A stretch of DNA of 13,638 bases from CAINDZ01 sp041908585 (GTDB lineage: Bacteria > Krumholzibacteriota > Krumholzibacteriia > LZORAL124-64-63): contig JAYRFB010000120.1 in the NCBI GenBank assembly GCA_041908585.1, positions 1 to 13,638 on the forward strand, in the 5' to 3' direction. Made by a program: the position numbers and the translations under genes. Below the pieces are notes generated by a model. It was not told the DNA's origin, did not search any database, and saw only the letters and a program-made list of their open reading frames with translations. Shown one piece after another: positions 6,354 through 13,167 of this stretch (position 1 is the stretch's first letter; the number at the start of each line of letters is the position of its first letter).

Positions 6354-7541
6354 ATGAAACGTCCCCTCGTCGCCGCGCTGTCCCTGTCCCTGCTCGTGGC
6401 CCTGCTGGCGCCCGGCGCCCTGGCCGCGGAGTTCAAGCTCGTGGTGCCGCTGCCGCTGACCGGCAAGGTGGCCAAGTTCGGCGAGATCATGAAGCGCTCC
6501 TTCGAGATCGCGGCCGAGGAGATCAACGCCGCCGGCGGCATCAAGGGCTCGCCGATCGTGCTCGGCTTCGAGGATTCCACGGGCAAGCCCGAGACCGCGC
6601 GCGCCATCGTCGAGAAGCTCATCGAGGGCGGCCAGCCCGTGATCGTCGGCGAGTACACCTCGGCGTGCGCCAAGGCCGTGGCCGCCGTGGCCGAGGAGCG
6701 CAAGACCCCGTATCTGGTCGTCGCCAGCGCCGACGACGCCATCACGCAGCAGAACTACCGCTACGTGTTCCGGCAGAACCAGGTCAACGCCCACTACGCC
6801 GACGCCTTCGTGAGCTTCATGGGCGAGATCGTCAAGCCCAAGACCATGGCCATCCTCTACGAGACGACCGCGTTCGGCACCTCGGGCGCCGACGCCATGG
6901 AAAAGGACGCGCAGAAGCTCGGCATCAAGGTCGTGCTGAAGGAGAAGTACGAGGCGGGCGCGCCCGACTTCAAGCCGATCCTCTCCAAGGTCAAGTCGCT
7001 GAACCCCGACGTGATCTACATGGTGTCCTACGTCATGGACGCCTCTCTGCTGATGAAGCAGATCAAGGAGTTGCGGCTGGAGGCCAAGCTGTTCGCCGGG
7101 GGCGCCGCCGGCTTCGCGATTCCCGAGTTCATCGAGAACGCCAAGGATGCGGCCGAGTACGTCGTCAGCGCGACCCTGTGGACGCCGACGCTCAGCTACC
7201 CGGGTGCCCGCGAGTACGCCGCCAAGTACAAGGCCAAGTACGGCGACTACCCCTCGTACCACGGCGCCACCGCCTACGCCTCCCTGTTCGTGCTGAAGGA
7301 TGCCATGACGAAGGCGAAGGACTGGACATCCGACGGCATCCGCGACGGCATGAAGGCCGTTGACCTGCAGACCGCCTTCGGTCCGGTCAGGTTCGAGGAC
7401 AAGGAAGGCTACCAGAACCAGAACTTCGTCGAGACGCTGGCCATCCAGGTGCAGAAGGGCCAGTTCGAGACGATCTGGCCGAAGGCGCACGCCAGCACCG
7501 CGCACATCTATCCCGTGCCGCGGTGGCGCGACCGCAAGTAG
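6354..7541 (+). CDS. livK: Branched-chain amino acid ABC transporter, periplasmic substrate-binding protein
   Basis: Periplasmic receptor that captures amino acids and delivers them to the LivHM permease (HAAT family). 395 residues. AAGGAG lies 6 bases before the ATG. The signal peptide is MKRP, then a Leu/Ala-rich core, then ALA before AEFKLV, with cleavage near residue 25 and no lipobox Cys, as in Gram-negative periplasmic proteins. The mature part is a Peripla_BP_6 type I fold: VVPLPLTGKVAKFGE (30-44), AAEEINAAGGIKG (53-65), and VGEYTSACAKAV (98-109), where Ser/Thr side chains contact the ligand's alpha groups in the family. FGTSGADAM, PDFKPIL and VIYMVSYVMDASLLMKQ follow. The length suits the family. 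The ligand may be Leu/Ile/Val, but homologues also bind other amino acids, amides or urea. It leads the operon and is separated from livH by a hairpin. Confidence 0.93.
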   Translation: MKRPLVAALSLSLLVALLAPGALAAEFKLVVPLPLTGKVAKFGEIMKRSFEIAAEEINAAGGIKGSPIVLGFEDSTGKPETARAIVEKLIEGGQPVIVGEYTSACAKAVAAVAEERKTPYLVVASADDAITQQNYRYVFRQNQVNAHYADAFVSFMGEIVKPKTMAILYETTAFGTSGADAMEKDAQKLGIKVVLKEKYEAGAPDFKPILSKVKSLNPDVIYMVSYVMDASLLMKQIKELRLEAKLFAGGAAGFAIPEFIENAKDAAEYVVSATLWTPTLSYPGAREYAAKYKAKYGDYPSYHGATAYASLFVLKDAMTKAKDWTSDGIRDGMKAVDLQTAFGPVRFEDKEGYQNQNFVETLAIQVQKGQFETIWPKAHASTAHIYPVPRWRDRK

Positions 7542-7559
7542 CCGGCGAAACCGAATGTC

Positions 7560-7587
7560 GCCGCCTCCCGCCGCCGCGGGGGGCGGC
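7560..7587 (+). terminator. Intercistronic stem-loop between livK and livH
   Basis: Bases 7560-7569 (GCCGCCTCCC) pair with 7578-7587 (GGGGGGCGGC) over 10 base pairs, including one G-U, with an 8-base loop. It lies 18 bases after the livK stop, with no T-run. Such structures between a binding-protein gene and its permease genes commonly protect the upstream mRNA or partially attenuate transcription, so that the receptor is made in excess. That role is inferred here. Confidence 0.55.
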
Positions 7588-7622
7588 GCCCGCACCACCC
7601 TGACCCCGGCCGGGATGGCGAC

Positions 7623-8552
7623 ATGAGTGCCGCGAAGATCGAAGTCCTGCTGCAGACGCTGATATCCGGGCTCCTGCTCGGCGGCCTGTACGCCCTGATC
7701 GGGCTGGGCATGACGATCATCATGGGCGTCATGAAGATCATCAACCTGGCGCACGGCGAACTGATGATGGTGGGGATGTACGTCGCCTACGTGCTGTTCG
7801 CCTGGCTGCACATCGATCCGTACCTGTCCGTCCTCGTGGCGGTGCCGCTCCTGTTCCTGCTCGGGGTCACGCTCCAGAAGTACCTGGTCAATCCGGTGCT
7901 GAAGGTCGACGCCATCCTGCCGGAGAACCAGGTCATCCTCACCGTCGGCATCGGCATGGTCCTGGCCAACCTGGCCACGATGATCTTCAAGTCCGACTAC
8001 CGGACGGCGCCCGTCGACTACGCGACCAAGGCCTGGTACCTGTCGGACCTCTGGAAGGGCTCGCCGATCGAGCTCTCGCTCTCGTTCCCGTGGACGGTGT
8101 CCTTCCTGTTCGCGGTGGCGATCACGGCCGGGCTCTGGTTCTTCCTGTCGCGGACCGACATGGGCAAGTCGATCCGCGCGACGGCTCAGGACAAGGACGC
8201 CGCGCTGCTGATGGGCGTGAACGTGGAGCGCATGCGCGTGTTCACGTTCGGGCTCGGTTCGGCGCTGGTCGGGGCGGCCGGCTGCCTCTTCCTGCCGATC
8301 TACTACCTGTACCCGGACGTGGGCGGCCAGTTCACGCTCACGGGCTTCGTGATCACGATCCTCGGCGGGCTCGGCTCCACCTTCGGCGCCATCCTGGGCG
8401 GCCTGATCCTGGGCGTGTTCGAGTCGCTGACGGCCACCTACATCGGCATGGGCTGGGCGCCCGTGGGGCGCTTCGTCGTGTTCGTGCTGGTCCTGGTCTT
8501 CGTTCCCGGGGGCGTCGCATCGCTGCTGCGCCGGCGGAGGTTCGGCAAGTGA
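7623..8552 (+). CDS. livH: Branched-chain amino acid ABC transporter, permease LivH
   Basis: Inner-membrane permease subunit, pairing with LivM to form the translocation path. 309 residues, the usual size. The hallmark SGLLLGGLYALIGLGMTIIMG (15-35) is followed by INLAHGELMMVGMY (40-53). The cytoplasmic coupling loop for the ATPases is GKSIRATAQDKDAALLMGVN (181-200). Late helices contain GFVITILGGLGSTFGAILGG (241-260). About eight hydrophobic segments are visible, and the tail is basic (RRRRFGK). The start ATG at 7623 has only a weak GGGAT upstream, fitting lower expression than livK. The stop overlaps the livM start by four bases (GTGA), so translation is coupled. Confidence 0.93.
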   Translation: MSAAKIEVLLQTLISGLLLGGLYALIGLGMTIIMGVMKIINLAHGELMMVGMYVAYVLFAWLHIDPYLSVLVAVPLLFLLGVTLQKYLVNPVLKVDAILPENQVILTVGIGMVLANLATMIFKSDYRTAPVDYATKAWYLSDLWKGSPIELSLSFPWTVSFLFAVAITAGLWFFLSRTDMGKSIRATAQDKDAALLMGVNVERMRVFTFGLGSALVGAAGCLFLPIYYLYPDVGGQFTLTGFVITILGGLGSTFGAILGGLILGVFESLTATYIGMGWAPVGRFVVFVLVLVFVPGGVASLLRRRRFGK

Positions 8553-9523
8553 GAGCCGCGGGCGCGCGCACGCGCTGGGGTCGTCCCCTGCTGGTGCTGG
8601 CAATGCTGGCCGCGCTGCCGCTCATCGCGGTGGTGCCCGGAGTCAACGCCAACTACTGGCTGCACAACTTCATCCTGGTCGTGATGTGGACCATCATCGG
8701 CATGTCCTGGAACCTGCTCTCGGGCTACTGCGGGCAGGTCTCCTTCGGGCACGCCGCGTTCTTCGGGATCGGGGCCTACACCTCGGGGCTGCTCTACGCC
8801 AAGTTCGGCTGGTCGGCGTGGTGGGGCCTGCTCGCCTCGATCCCGGTCGTTGCCGCGGCGGCGCTCGTCATCGGCTTCATCTGCCTGCGCCTGCGCGGTC
8901 CGTTCTTCGCCCTGGCGACCATCGCCGTCGGCGTGATCCTGCGCATCGTGGCCGAGAACCTGGTGGGCTTCACGGGCGGCGACCAGGGCATCATGATCCG
9001 CGAGCGCACCTGGGTGGAGAAGACCTGGTACTTCTACATCATCCTGGGGCTGGCGGCGGCGACGTTCTGGTTCGTCCACCGCATCGTGGCCTCGCGCCTG
9101 GGCTACTACTTCGTGGCCATCCGCGAGGACCAGGACGCCGCCGAGTCGCTCGGCATCGACACTACTCGCTACAAGACCATCGCGCTCCTGCTGAGCGCCG
9201 TGCTCTGCGGCTTCGCGGGCGCCTTCTACACGAACTACATGGGCTACATCGATCCCAAGGTGGTCTTCGCCCTGCACGACATCTCGGTCATGGCGATCAT
9301 GGTCGTGATGGTGGGCGGGGTCGCGACGCGCTGGGGACCGGCGATCGGCGCCGTGATCATGATCCTGCTCGCGGAGGTCATCCGCACCATCCCGAAGGTG
9401 GGCACGGCCCACCACACGCTGTTCGGCGTGCTGCTGATCGTCGTGATCATCTTCCTGCCGAACGGCGTGGTCGGCGACTCCGCCAAGCTGCGACGGCTGC
9501 TGCGGCCGGGGAGGTCCTCATGA
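8549..9523 (+). CDS. livM: Branched-chain amino acid ABC transporter, permease LivM
   Basis: Second inner-membrane permease of the HAAT transporter, 324 residues. The frame is open far upstream inside livH, but the start is the GTG at 8549. It has GGAGG 8 bases before it and overlaps the livH stop as GTGA, and this start gives the family's usual length and N-terminus. Motifs are WNLLSGYCGQVSFGHAAFFG (54-73), the LivM hallmark, RLRGPFFALATIAVG (114-128), and the coupling loop SRLGYYFVAIREDQDAAESL (182-201) with GIDTTRYK. Late helices contain GGVATRWGPAIGAV (256-269), and the protein ends with FLPNGVVG (302-309) and a short basic tail. The stop overlaps the livG start (ATGA). Confidence 0.93.
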   Translation: MRAAGARTRWGRPLLVLAMLAALPLIAVVPGVNANYWLHNFILVVMWTIIGMSWNLLSGYCGQVSFGHAAFFGIGAYTSGLLYAKFGWSAWWGLLASIPVVAAAALVIGFICLRLRGPFFALATIAVGVILRIVAENLVGFTGGDQGIMIRERTWVEKTWYFYIILGLAAATFWFVHRIVASRLGYYFVAIREDQDAAESLGIDTTRYKTIALLLSAVLCGFAGAFYTNYMGYIDPKVVFALHDISVMAIMVVMVGGVATRWGPAIGAVIMILLAEVIRTIPKVGTAHHTLFGVLLIVVIIFLPNGVVGDSAKLRRLLRPGRSS

Positions 9524-10242
9524 GCGCGCTGCTCGAGGTCAAGGGCGTCTCCCGTTTCTTCGGCGGCCTGGCGGCCCTGACCGACGTCGACTTCACCGTC
9601 GGCAAGGGCGAGGTCCTGGGGCTGATCGGCCCCAACGGCGCCGGCAAGACGACCATGTTCAACGTCGTGAACGGCTTCTACGCCCCGTCGCGCGGCGAGG
9701 TCCGCTTCAAGGGCGAGCGCATCTCCGGCCTGAAGCCGCACCAGGTCTGCGGCCGCGGCCTGGCGCGCACGTTCCAGGTGGTCAAGCCGCTGCAGCGCAT
9801 GTCGACGCTGGACAACGTCGTCTGCTCGGCCTTCCTGCGCGCGCCCAGCCGCGCGAAGGCGGTCGCCGATGCGGAGGAGATCCTGAAGTTCACGAACCTC
9901 TGGGACGTGCGGGACACGGTCTCGAAGCGCCTGCCGCTGGGCCTGCGCAAGCGACTGGAGATCGCCCGCGCCCTGGCCACCGGCCCCGACCTGCTCCTGC
10001 TGGACGAGGCCTGCGCGGGCCTGAATCCGTCCGAGCTCGAGGAATCGATCGGGATCATCCGCCGCATCAAGGAGCGGGGAATCACGATCATGATCATCGA
10101 GCACCACATGAAGGTGATCATGTCGATCTCCGACCGGATCGTCGTGCTCACCTACGGGCAGAAGCTGGCGGAGGGGACGCCGGCGCAGATCAGCGCCAAC
10201 CCGGATGTCATCAAGGCCTACCTCGGCGAGGGGGACGACTGA
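9520..10242 (+). CDS. livG: Branched-chain amino acid ABC transporter, ATPase LivG
   Basis: Cytoplasmic ATPase that powers LivHM, 240 residues. The strong GGGGAGG ends 5 bases before ATG 9520, inside the end of livM. Motifs are Walker A GPNGAGKT (37-44), Q-loop RTFQ with Q86, Walker B LLLLDEACAGLNP (158-170) with D162 and catalytic E163, and switch His in IIEHHMKVIM (192-201). GLARTFQVVKPL and the C-terminal VIKAYLGEGDD are typical of LivG. The signature region reads LPLGLRKRLEIARAL (138-152). The canonical Ser-Gly-Gly-Gln is replaced by PLGL, a degeneration beyond the usual LivG 'LSYG/LPYG' variants, and the residue after the catalytic Glu is Ala rather than Pro. LivF retains a canonical signature, so the heterodimer keeps at least one ordinary site. 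Confidence 0.93.
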   Translation: MSALLEVKGVSRFFGGLAALTDVDFTVGKGEVLGLIGPNGAGKTTMFNVVNGFYAPSRGEVRFKGERISGLKPHQVCGRGLARTFQVVKPLQRMSTLDNVVCSAFLRAPSRAKAVADAEEILKFTNLWDVRDTVSKRLPLGLRKRLEIARALATGPDLLLLDEACAGLNPSELEESIGIIRRIKERGITIMIIEHHMKVIMSISDRIVVLTYGQKLAEGTPAQISANPDVIKAYLGEGDD

Positions 10243-10979
10243 TGAGCGTCGCGAAGGAAGCCGCCGGCGCGCCGCTGCTCGACGTCCGCGGCATCGACGT
10301 CAACTATGGCGACGTGCAGGTACTCTGGAGCCTCTCGTTCTCGGTCGGGCGCGCCGAGATCGTCGCGCTGATCGGGGCCAACGGCGCCGGCAAGTCGACG
10401 ACGCTCAAGACCGTGAGCGGGATCCTGCGCCCGCGCCGCGGCTCGATCACCTACGACGGCCGCGAACTGGGCGGCATCGAGCCCTACCGCCTGGTCGAGC
10501 TCGGGCTGATCCACGTACCGGAGGCACGGCGCCTCTTCGTGGAGATGAGTGTCGAGGAGAACCTCGAACTCGGCGCCCTGCGTGGCGAGGCGCGCAAGCG
10601 ACGAGCTCAGACGAAGGAGCAGGTCTTCGAGCTGTTCCCGCGCCTGAAGGAACGCCGTCGGCAGGCGGCCGGCACTCTCTCGGGCGGCGAGCAGCAGATG
10701 GTCGCCATCGCCCGGGGCCTCATGGGCCTGCCGAAGCTCATGATGTTCGACGAGCCGTCGCTCGGGCTGGCGCCGATCCTCGTGCAGGAGATCTTCAACG
10801 TCGTGAAGCGGATCCGCGACGAGGGCACCACCGTGCTGCTGGTCGAGCAGAACGTGCGGCAGACCCTGGCGATCGCCGACCGCGCCTATGTGCTGGAAAC
10901 AGGCCGCGTCGAGCAGGAGGGCAGGGGCCAGGACCTGCTGCACGACCCGCACGTCAAGGCCGCCTACCTGGGGCTGTAG
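10242..10979 (+). CDS. livF: Branched-chain amino acid ABC transporter, ATPase LivF
   Basis: Second cytoplasmic ATPase of the transporter, 245 residues. The start ATG shares its A with the livG stop (TGATG), and a GGGGGA stretch lies just upstream, so translation is coupled. Motifs are Walker A GANGAGKST (45-53), the LivF version of the Q-loop region HVPEARRLF (91-99), which lacks the Gln as is usual in this subfamily, signature LSGGEQQ (146-152), Walker B LMMFDEPSLGLAP (166-178) with D170 and E171, and VEQN (201-204), where Gln takes the place of the switch His, also normal for LivF. It ends in AAYLGL, the standard LivF end. The stop is followed 22 bases later by the CBS-ACT gene. Confidence 0.93.
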   Translation: MSVAKEAAGAPLLDVRGIDVNYGDVQVLWSLSFSVGRAEIVALIGANGAGKSTTLKTVSGILRPRRGSITYDGRELGGIEPYRLVELGLIHVPEARRLFVEMSVEENLELGALRGEARKRRAQTKEQVFELFPRLKERRRQAAGTLSGGEQQMVAIARGLMGLPKLMMFDEPSLGLAPILVQEIFNVVKRIRDEGTTVLLVEQNVRQTLAIADRAYVLETGRVEQEGRGQDLLHDPHVKAAYLGL

Positions 10980-11001
10980 CCCCCGGAGCCGGGAGGAAGC
11001 C

Positions 11002-11640
11002 ATGTTCGTCGCCGACTGGATGACGCGCCAGGTGATCACCGTCGAGCCGCAGGACAGCGTCCTGCGCGCCATGCACCTGATGCGGGAACGCGGGATCAAG
11101 CACCTGCCGGTGGTGAAGGGCGGGAAGCTCGCGGGCGTGATCTCGGACCGCGACATCAAGTCCTATTGCCCCTCGAAGGCGACCTCGCTCGATGTCTACG
11201 AGATCAACTACCTGCTGTCGCAGGCCGCCGTGCAGGATGCCATGGGCCGTCGCCTGGTGACCATCGCGCCCGAGGCCCCGGTCGAGGAGGCGGCGATGAC
11301 GATGCTCGACGAGAACATCGGCTGCCTGCCCGTGGTGGCCGGGGACACACTGGTGGGCATCATCTCCGACAAGGACATCTACCGCGCCCTGGTGGACATT
11401 TCCGGCGTGCGGCACGCCGGCCACCGCATCTGCGTGGTGATCGCCGACCGGCCCGGCAGCGTGAAGGAGGTCGCGGATATCGTCCGCAAGCACGGCTTCC
11501 ACATGCGGGGCATCATGACCTCGTACGAAGGCGTGCCCGAAGGCTCGCGGCGCGCGGTGATCCGCACGACGAACGAGGGCGATTTCGCGCCGCTGCGCGC
11601 CGAGCTGGAGAAGGCCTACGGGGGCGCCACGGTCAAGTGA
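11002..11640 (+). CDS. CBS-CBS-ACT domain protein (AcuB-like), last gene of the liv operon
   Basis: 212-residue cytoplasmic protein. GGGAGG lies 5 bases before ATG 11002, with the start only 22 bases after livF. Two CBS domains make a Bateman module: residues ~1-57 (VADWMTRQVITVEP, IKHLPVVKGGKLAGVISDRD) and ~76-131 (AVQDAMGRRLVTIAP, IGCLPVVAGDTLVGIISDKD). An ACT-like domain follows at ~140-212, with ICVVIADRPGSVKEVADIVRKHG (split core 143-165). CBS pairs usually bind adenine nucleotides, and ACT domains usually bind amino acids. Such proteins are often labelled AcuB after the Bacillus acetoin gene, but acetoin has no visible link here. Tight attachment to the amino acid transporter suggests a sensor of amino acid or energy state acting on the transporter or on downstream metabolism. 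No DNA-binding or catalytic domain is present. Confidence 0.88.
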   Translation: MFVADWMTRQVITVEPQDSVLRAMHLMRERGIKHLPVVKGGKLAGVISDRDIKSYCPSKATSLDVYEINYLLSQAAVQDAMGRRLVTIAPEAPVEEAAMTMLDENIGCLPVVAGDTLVGIISDKDIYRALVDISGVRHAGHRICVVIADRPGSVKEVADIVRKHGFHMRGIMTSYEGVPEGSRRAVIRTTNEGDFAPLRAELEKAYGGATVK

Positions 11641-11682
11641 ATCCGTGACGACCGACACAGGCGGGCGACCTGCCGGCATGAC

Positions 11683-11712
11683 GAGGGCCGCTTCCCGTGC
11701 GGGGCGGCCCTC
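11683..11712. terminator. Stem-loop between convergent genes (bidirectional terminator candidate)
   Basis: GAGGGCCGC (11683-11691) pairs perfectly with GCGGCCCTC (11704-11712). Inside it, CCCG (11694-11697) pairs with CGGG (11700-11703), giving 13 base pairs with a two-base TT bulge and a TG turn. It lies between the end of the liv/CBS-ACT operon (11640) and the end of the minus-strand DUF642 gene (11739), so it can serve both transcripts. No strong T-run is present on either side. Confidence 0.65.
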
Positions 11713-11738
11713 AACGCACCTGGCCCGGCTGGTCCCGC

Positions 11739-12335
11739 CTAACGGAACAGGGCCTTGACCGCCCCGAAGCTGGCCTGGTCCTGGGCCACGACCGCCTCGA
11801 GCCCCACGGCGTCCAGATAGGCGAAGTGCAGGTTCGCGTTCTGCAGGCAGCGGAACCGCAGGACGGCGCTGGTGTCGTCGGCCAGGAAGGCGAAGGCCTT
11901 CGTCGCGTAGCCCACGGTGCCGCTGACGTTCGTGTGCGCAAACGCCTGCGACTGGCCGTCGGCGTCGACGACGATCTCGCACGTGCCGTCGCGGCCGGAG
12001 CCCGCCAACGTGCCCAGCTGGAACGTCACGGTGTACACTTCGCCGGGTACGGTGGAGATGACCTGCTGCAGGCCACCGGCCGACCAGATGTAGCAGGCGA
12101 GGTCGACCACATGCAGGCCATCGGGAGCCGGGGCGCCGCCGCTGGTGCCGAGCACCCACTCGACGCCGTAGTCCACTGCGGTCCAGCCGGGGATCGCGGT
12201 GGAGCCGCCGCCGACGATCTGCCAGCCCACGGTGCCCGTGGCGGGCTCGAAGGAGCCGTTGACGATCTGCGCGTCGGCGGCGGCGACTGCAAGCAACAGG
12301 GTGGTGATTACGGTGGCGGCGAGAGACATGAACAT
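11739..12335 (-). CDS. Secreted DUF642 / choice-of-anchor-C type beta-sandwich protein
   Basis: 198 residues, exported. On the minus strand GGAGG lies 7 bases before ATG 12335. The open frame continues upstream but crosses the promoter, so this is the right start. A signal peptide (about 1-22, cut near ADA before QIVNGSFE) leads into a single domain. It contains VNGSFE (25-30), AIPGW (47-51), GVEWV (57-61), DGLHVVDLA (72-80), GGLQQVISTVPGEVYTVTF (87-105) and a later LRFRC (159-163). 'NGSFE..., I.GW, DG...vDL, Q...T.pG..Y...F' is the DUF642 (PF04862)/choice-of-anchor C pattern, a galactose-binding-like fold probably binding polysaccharide. No PEP-CTERM or LPXTG anchor is present. The protein ends instead in SFGAVKALFR. 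It stands alone with its own strong promoter. Confidence 0.8.
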   Translation of the reverse strand: MFMSLAATVITTLLLAVAAADAQIVNGSFEPATGTVGWQIVGGGSTAIPGWTAVDYGVEWVLGTSGGAPAPDGLHVVDLACYIWSAGGLQQVISTVPGEVYTVTFQLGTLAGSGRDGTCEIVVDADGQSQAFAHTNVSGTVGYATKAFAFLADDTSAVLRFRCLQNANLHFAYLDAVGLEAVVAQDQASFGAVKALFR

Positions 12336-12405
12336 CGGGCGACCTCCGGCTGTATCCAGGTTCGGACCGGTTCGGGTGGGTGCGAGACGTGAAAAAGAGA
12401 GTGGA

Positions 12406-12433
12406 ATTGTATCAAATGGGGACGAATCGTCAA
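12406..12433 (-). promoter_or_regulatory. Near-consensus sigma70 promoter for the DUF642 gene
   Basis: On the minus strand, TTGACG (12433-12428, 5 of 6) is followed after 16 bases by TACAAT (12411-12406, 5 of 6). Transcription would begin near 12399, giving a leader of about 60 bases. The region 12390-12445 is the most AT-rich in the window. This is the best-looking housekeeping promoter here, suggesting strong or constitutive expression. Confidence 0.7.
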
Positions 12434-12470
12434 TTGCGAAAAGGTGAGCGAGCCTCCCGAACGACGGTTC

Positions 12471-12495
12471 CAACCCCCGCCGCCCCGGCGGCGTC
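12471..12495 (+). promoter_or_regulatory. Candidate ECF-type promoter with palindromic spacer, upstream of the sigma gene
   Basis: CAACC (12471-12475) and CGTC (12492-12495) are 16 bases apart. This fits the 'AAC ... CGTC' layout of promoters read by ECF sigma factors, which often drive their own genes. The spacer holds a perfect 7-bp inverted repeat, CGCCGCC (12478-12484) and GGCGGCG (12487-12493), which could be an operator or an early hairpin. The promoter call is a short-motif match by eye. Confidence 0.35.
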
Positions 12496-12537
12496 ATATT
12501 GTCCGCAACCACCACCCGAACCCCTGAAGGCCAGCCG

Positions 12538-13167
12538 ATGATCCCCAGCCCCGCGCCTGCCGGCACTCCCGGACCGACGGCCGCCGCCCCGGCGGAGGCC
12601 GACGCGGTCCTGGCAGCGCGCGCGGCAGGCGGCGATCGCACAGCCTTCGAGGCGCTCTACCGCCGGCACGCGGCGCGCATCCACGGGCTCTGCCTGCGCC
12701 TGACCCGCGACCGGGGACGGGCCGAGGCGCTGACGCAGGACACCTTCGTCAAGGCCTGGCTGTCGCTGGGCGGCTGGTCCGGCCAGGGTCCGATGGCGGC
12801 GTGGCTCGGCCGCATCGCGGTCAACCGCTGGCGTGACGAATGGCGGGCCGACCGCCGTGCCCGCGCCCGCCTGGTGGACCTGGGCGAGGACGGCGACCTG
12901 GAGGCTGCCGCGGCCCGCGCGCCTGCAGCGGCCCGCTGCGACGGCCTGCTGCCGCTGCTGACGGCGCTGGACCTCGAGCGGCTCGTCGCGCGGCTCCCGG
13001 ACGGGGCGCGCGCGGTCTTCGTGCTGCACGCGATCGAGGACTACCCGCAGGCCGAGGTCGCCGCCCTGCTGGGGATCAGCGAAGGCACCGTGAAGTCGCA
13101 ACTGCACCGCGCCCGCGCCCTGCTGCGGGCCATGTTCGAGGAACCGGGGAGGACCCGCGATGCGTGA
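12538..13167 (+). CDS. RNA polymerase ECF-type sigma factor
   Basis: Sigma70-family factor with only regions 2 and 4, 209 residues, recruiting RNA polymerase to alternative promoters. GAAGG lies 8 bases before ATG 12538. An in-frame TTG at 12499 falls inside the candidate promoter and was not chosen. An Ala/Pro-rich N-terminus (1-22) precedes region 2 (~24-105): GDRTAFEALYRRHAARIHGL (32-51), the core-binding segment RAEALTQDTFVKAWLSLGGW (61-80), and AWLGRIAVNRWRDEWR (88-103). Region 4 (~145-198) has LPDGARAVFVLHAIEDYPQA (153-172) and the helix-turn-helix VAALLGISEGTVKSQLHRAR (174-193). There is no extra C-terminal domain. The gene overlaps the next by 8 bases, the normal arrangement for a sigma and its anti-sigma factor, and may be autoregulated. 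Confidence 0.93.
   Translation: MIPSPAPAGTPGPTAAAPAEADAVLAARAAGGDRTAFEALYRRHAARIHGLCLRLTRDRGRAEALTQDTFVKAWLSLGGWSGQGPMAAWLGRIAVNRWRDEWRADRRARARLVDLGEDGDLEAAAARAPAAARCDGLLPLLTALDLERLVARLPDGARAVFVLHAIEDYPQAEVAALLGISEGTVKSQLHRARALLRAMFEEPGRTRDA

Noticed and set aside
8090..8548. Extension of the livM frame far upstream into livH
   Set aside because: The extra residues are an out-of-frame reading of livH. The GTG at 8549 has GGAGG and gives the normal LivM length.
6264..8603. A 779-codon open frame on the minus strand opposite livK and livH
   Set aside because: It is a shadow of strongly biased plus-strand genes with clear families. The translation is Gln/His/Arg/Asp-rich and lacks a recognisable fold.
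12499..12537. TTG at 12499 as the start of the sigma factor
   Set aside because: It lies within or next to the candidate promoter and has no ribosome site, whereas ATG 12538 has GAAGG at good spacing.
12336..12641. Upstream extension of the DUF642 open frame to an earlier ATG
   Set aside because: It would run through the promoter and into the divergent sigma gene. The ATG at 12335 has a good ribosome site and is followed at once by a signal peptide.
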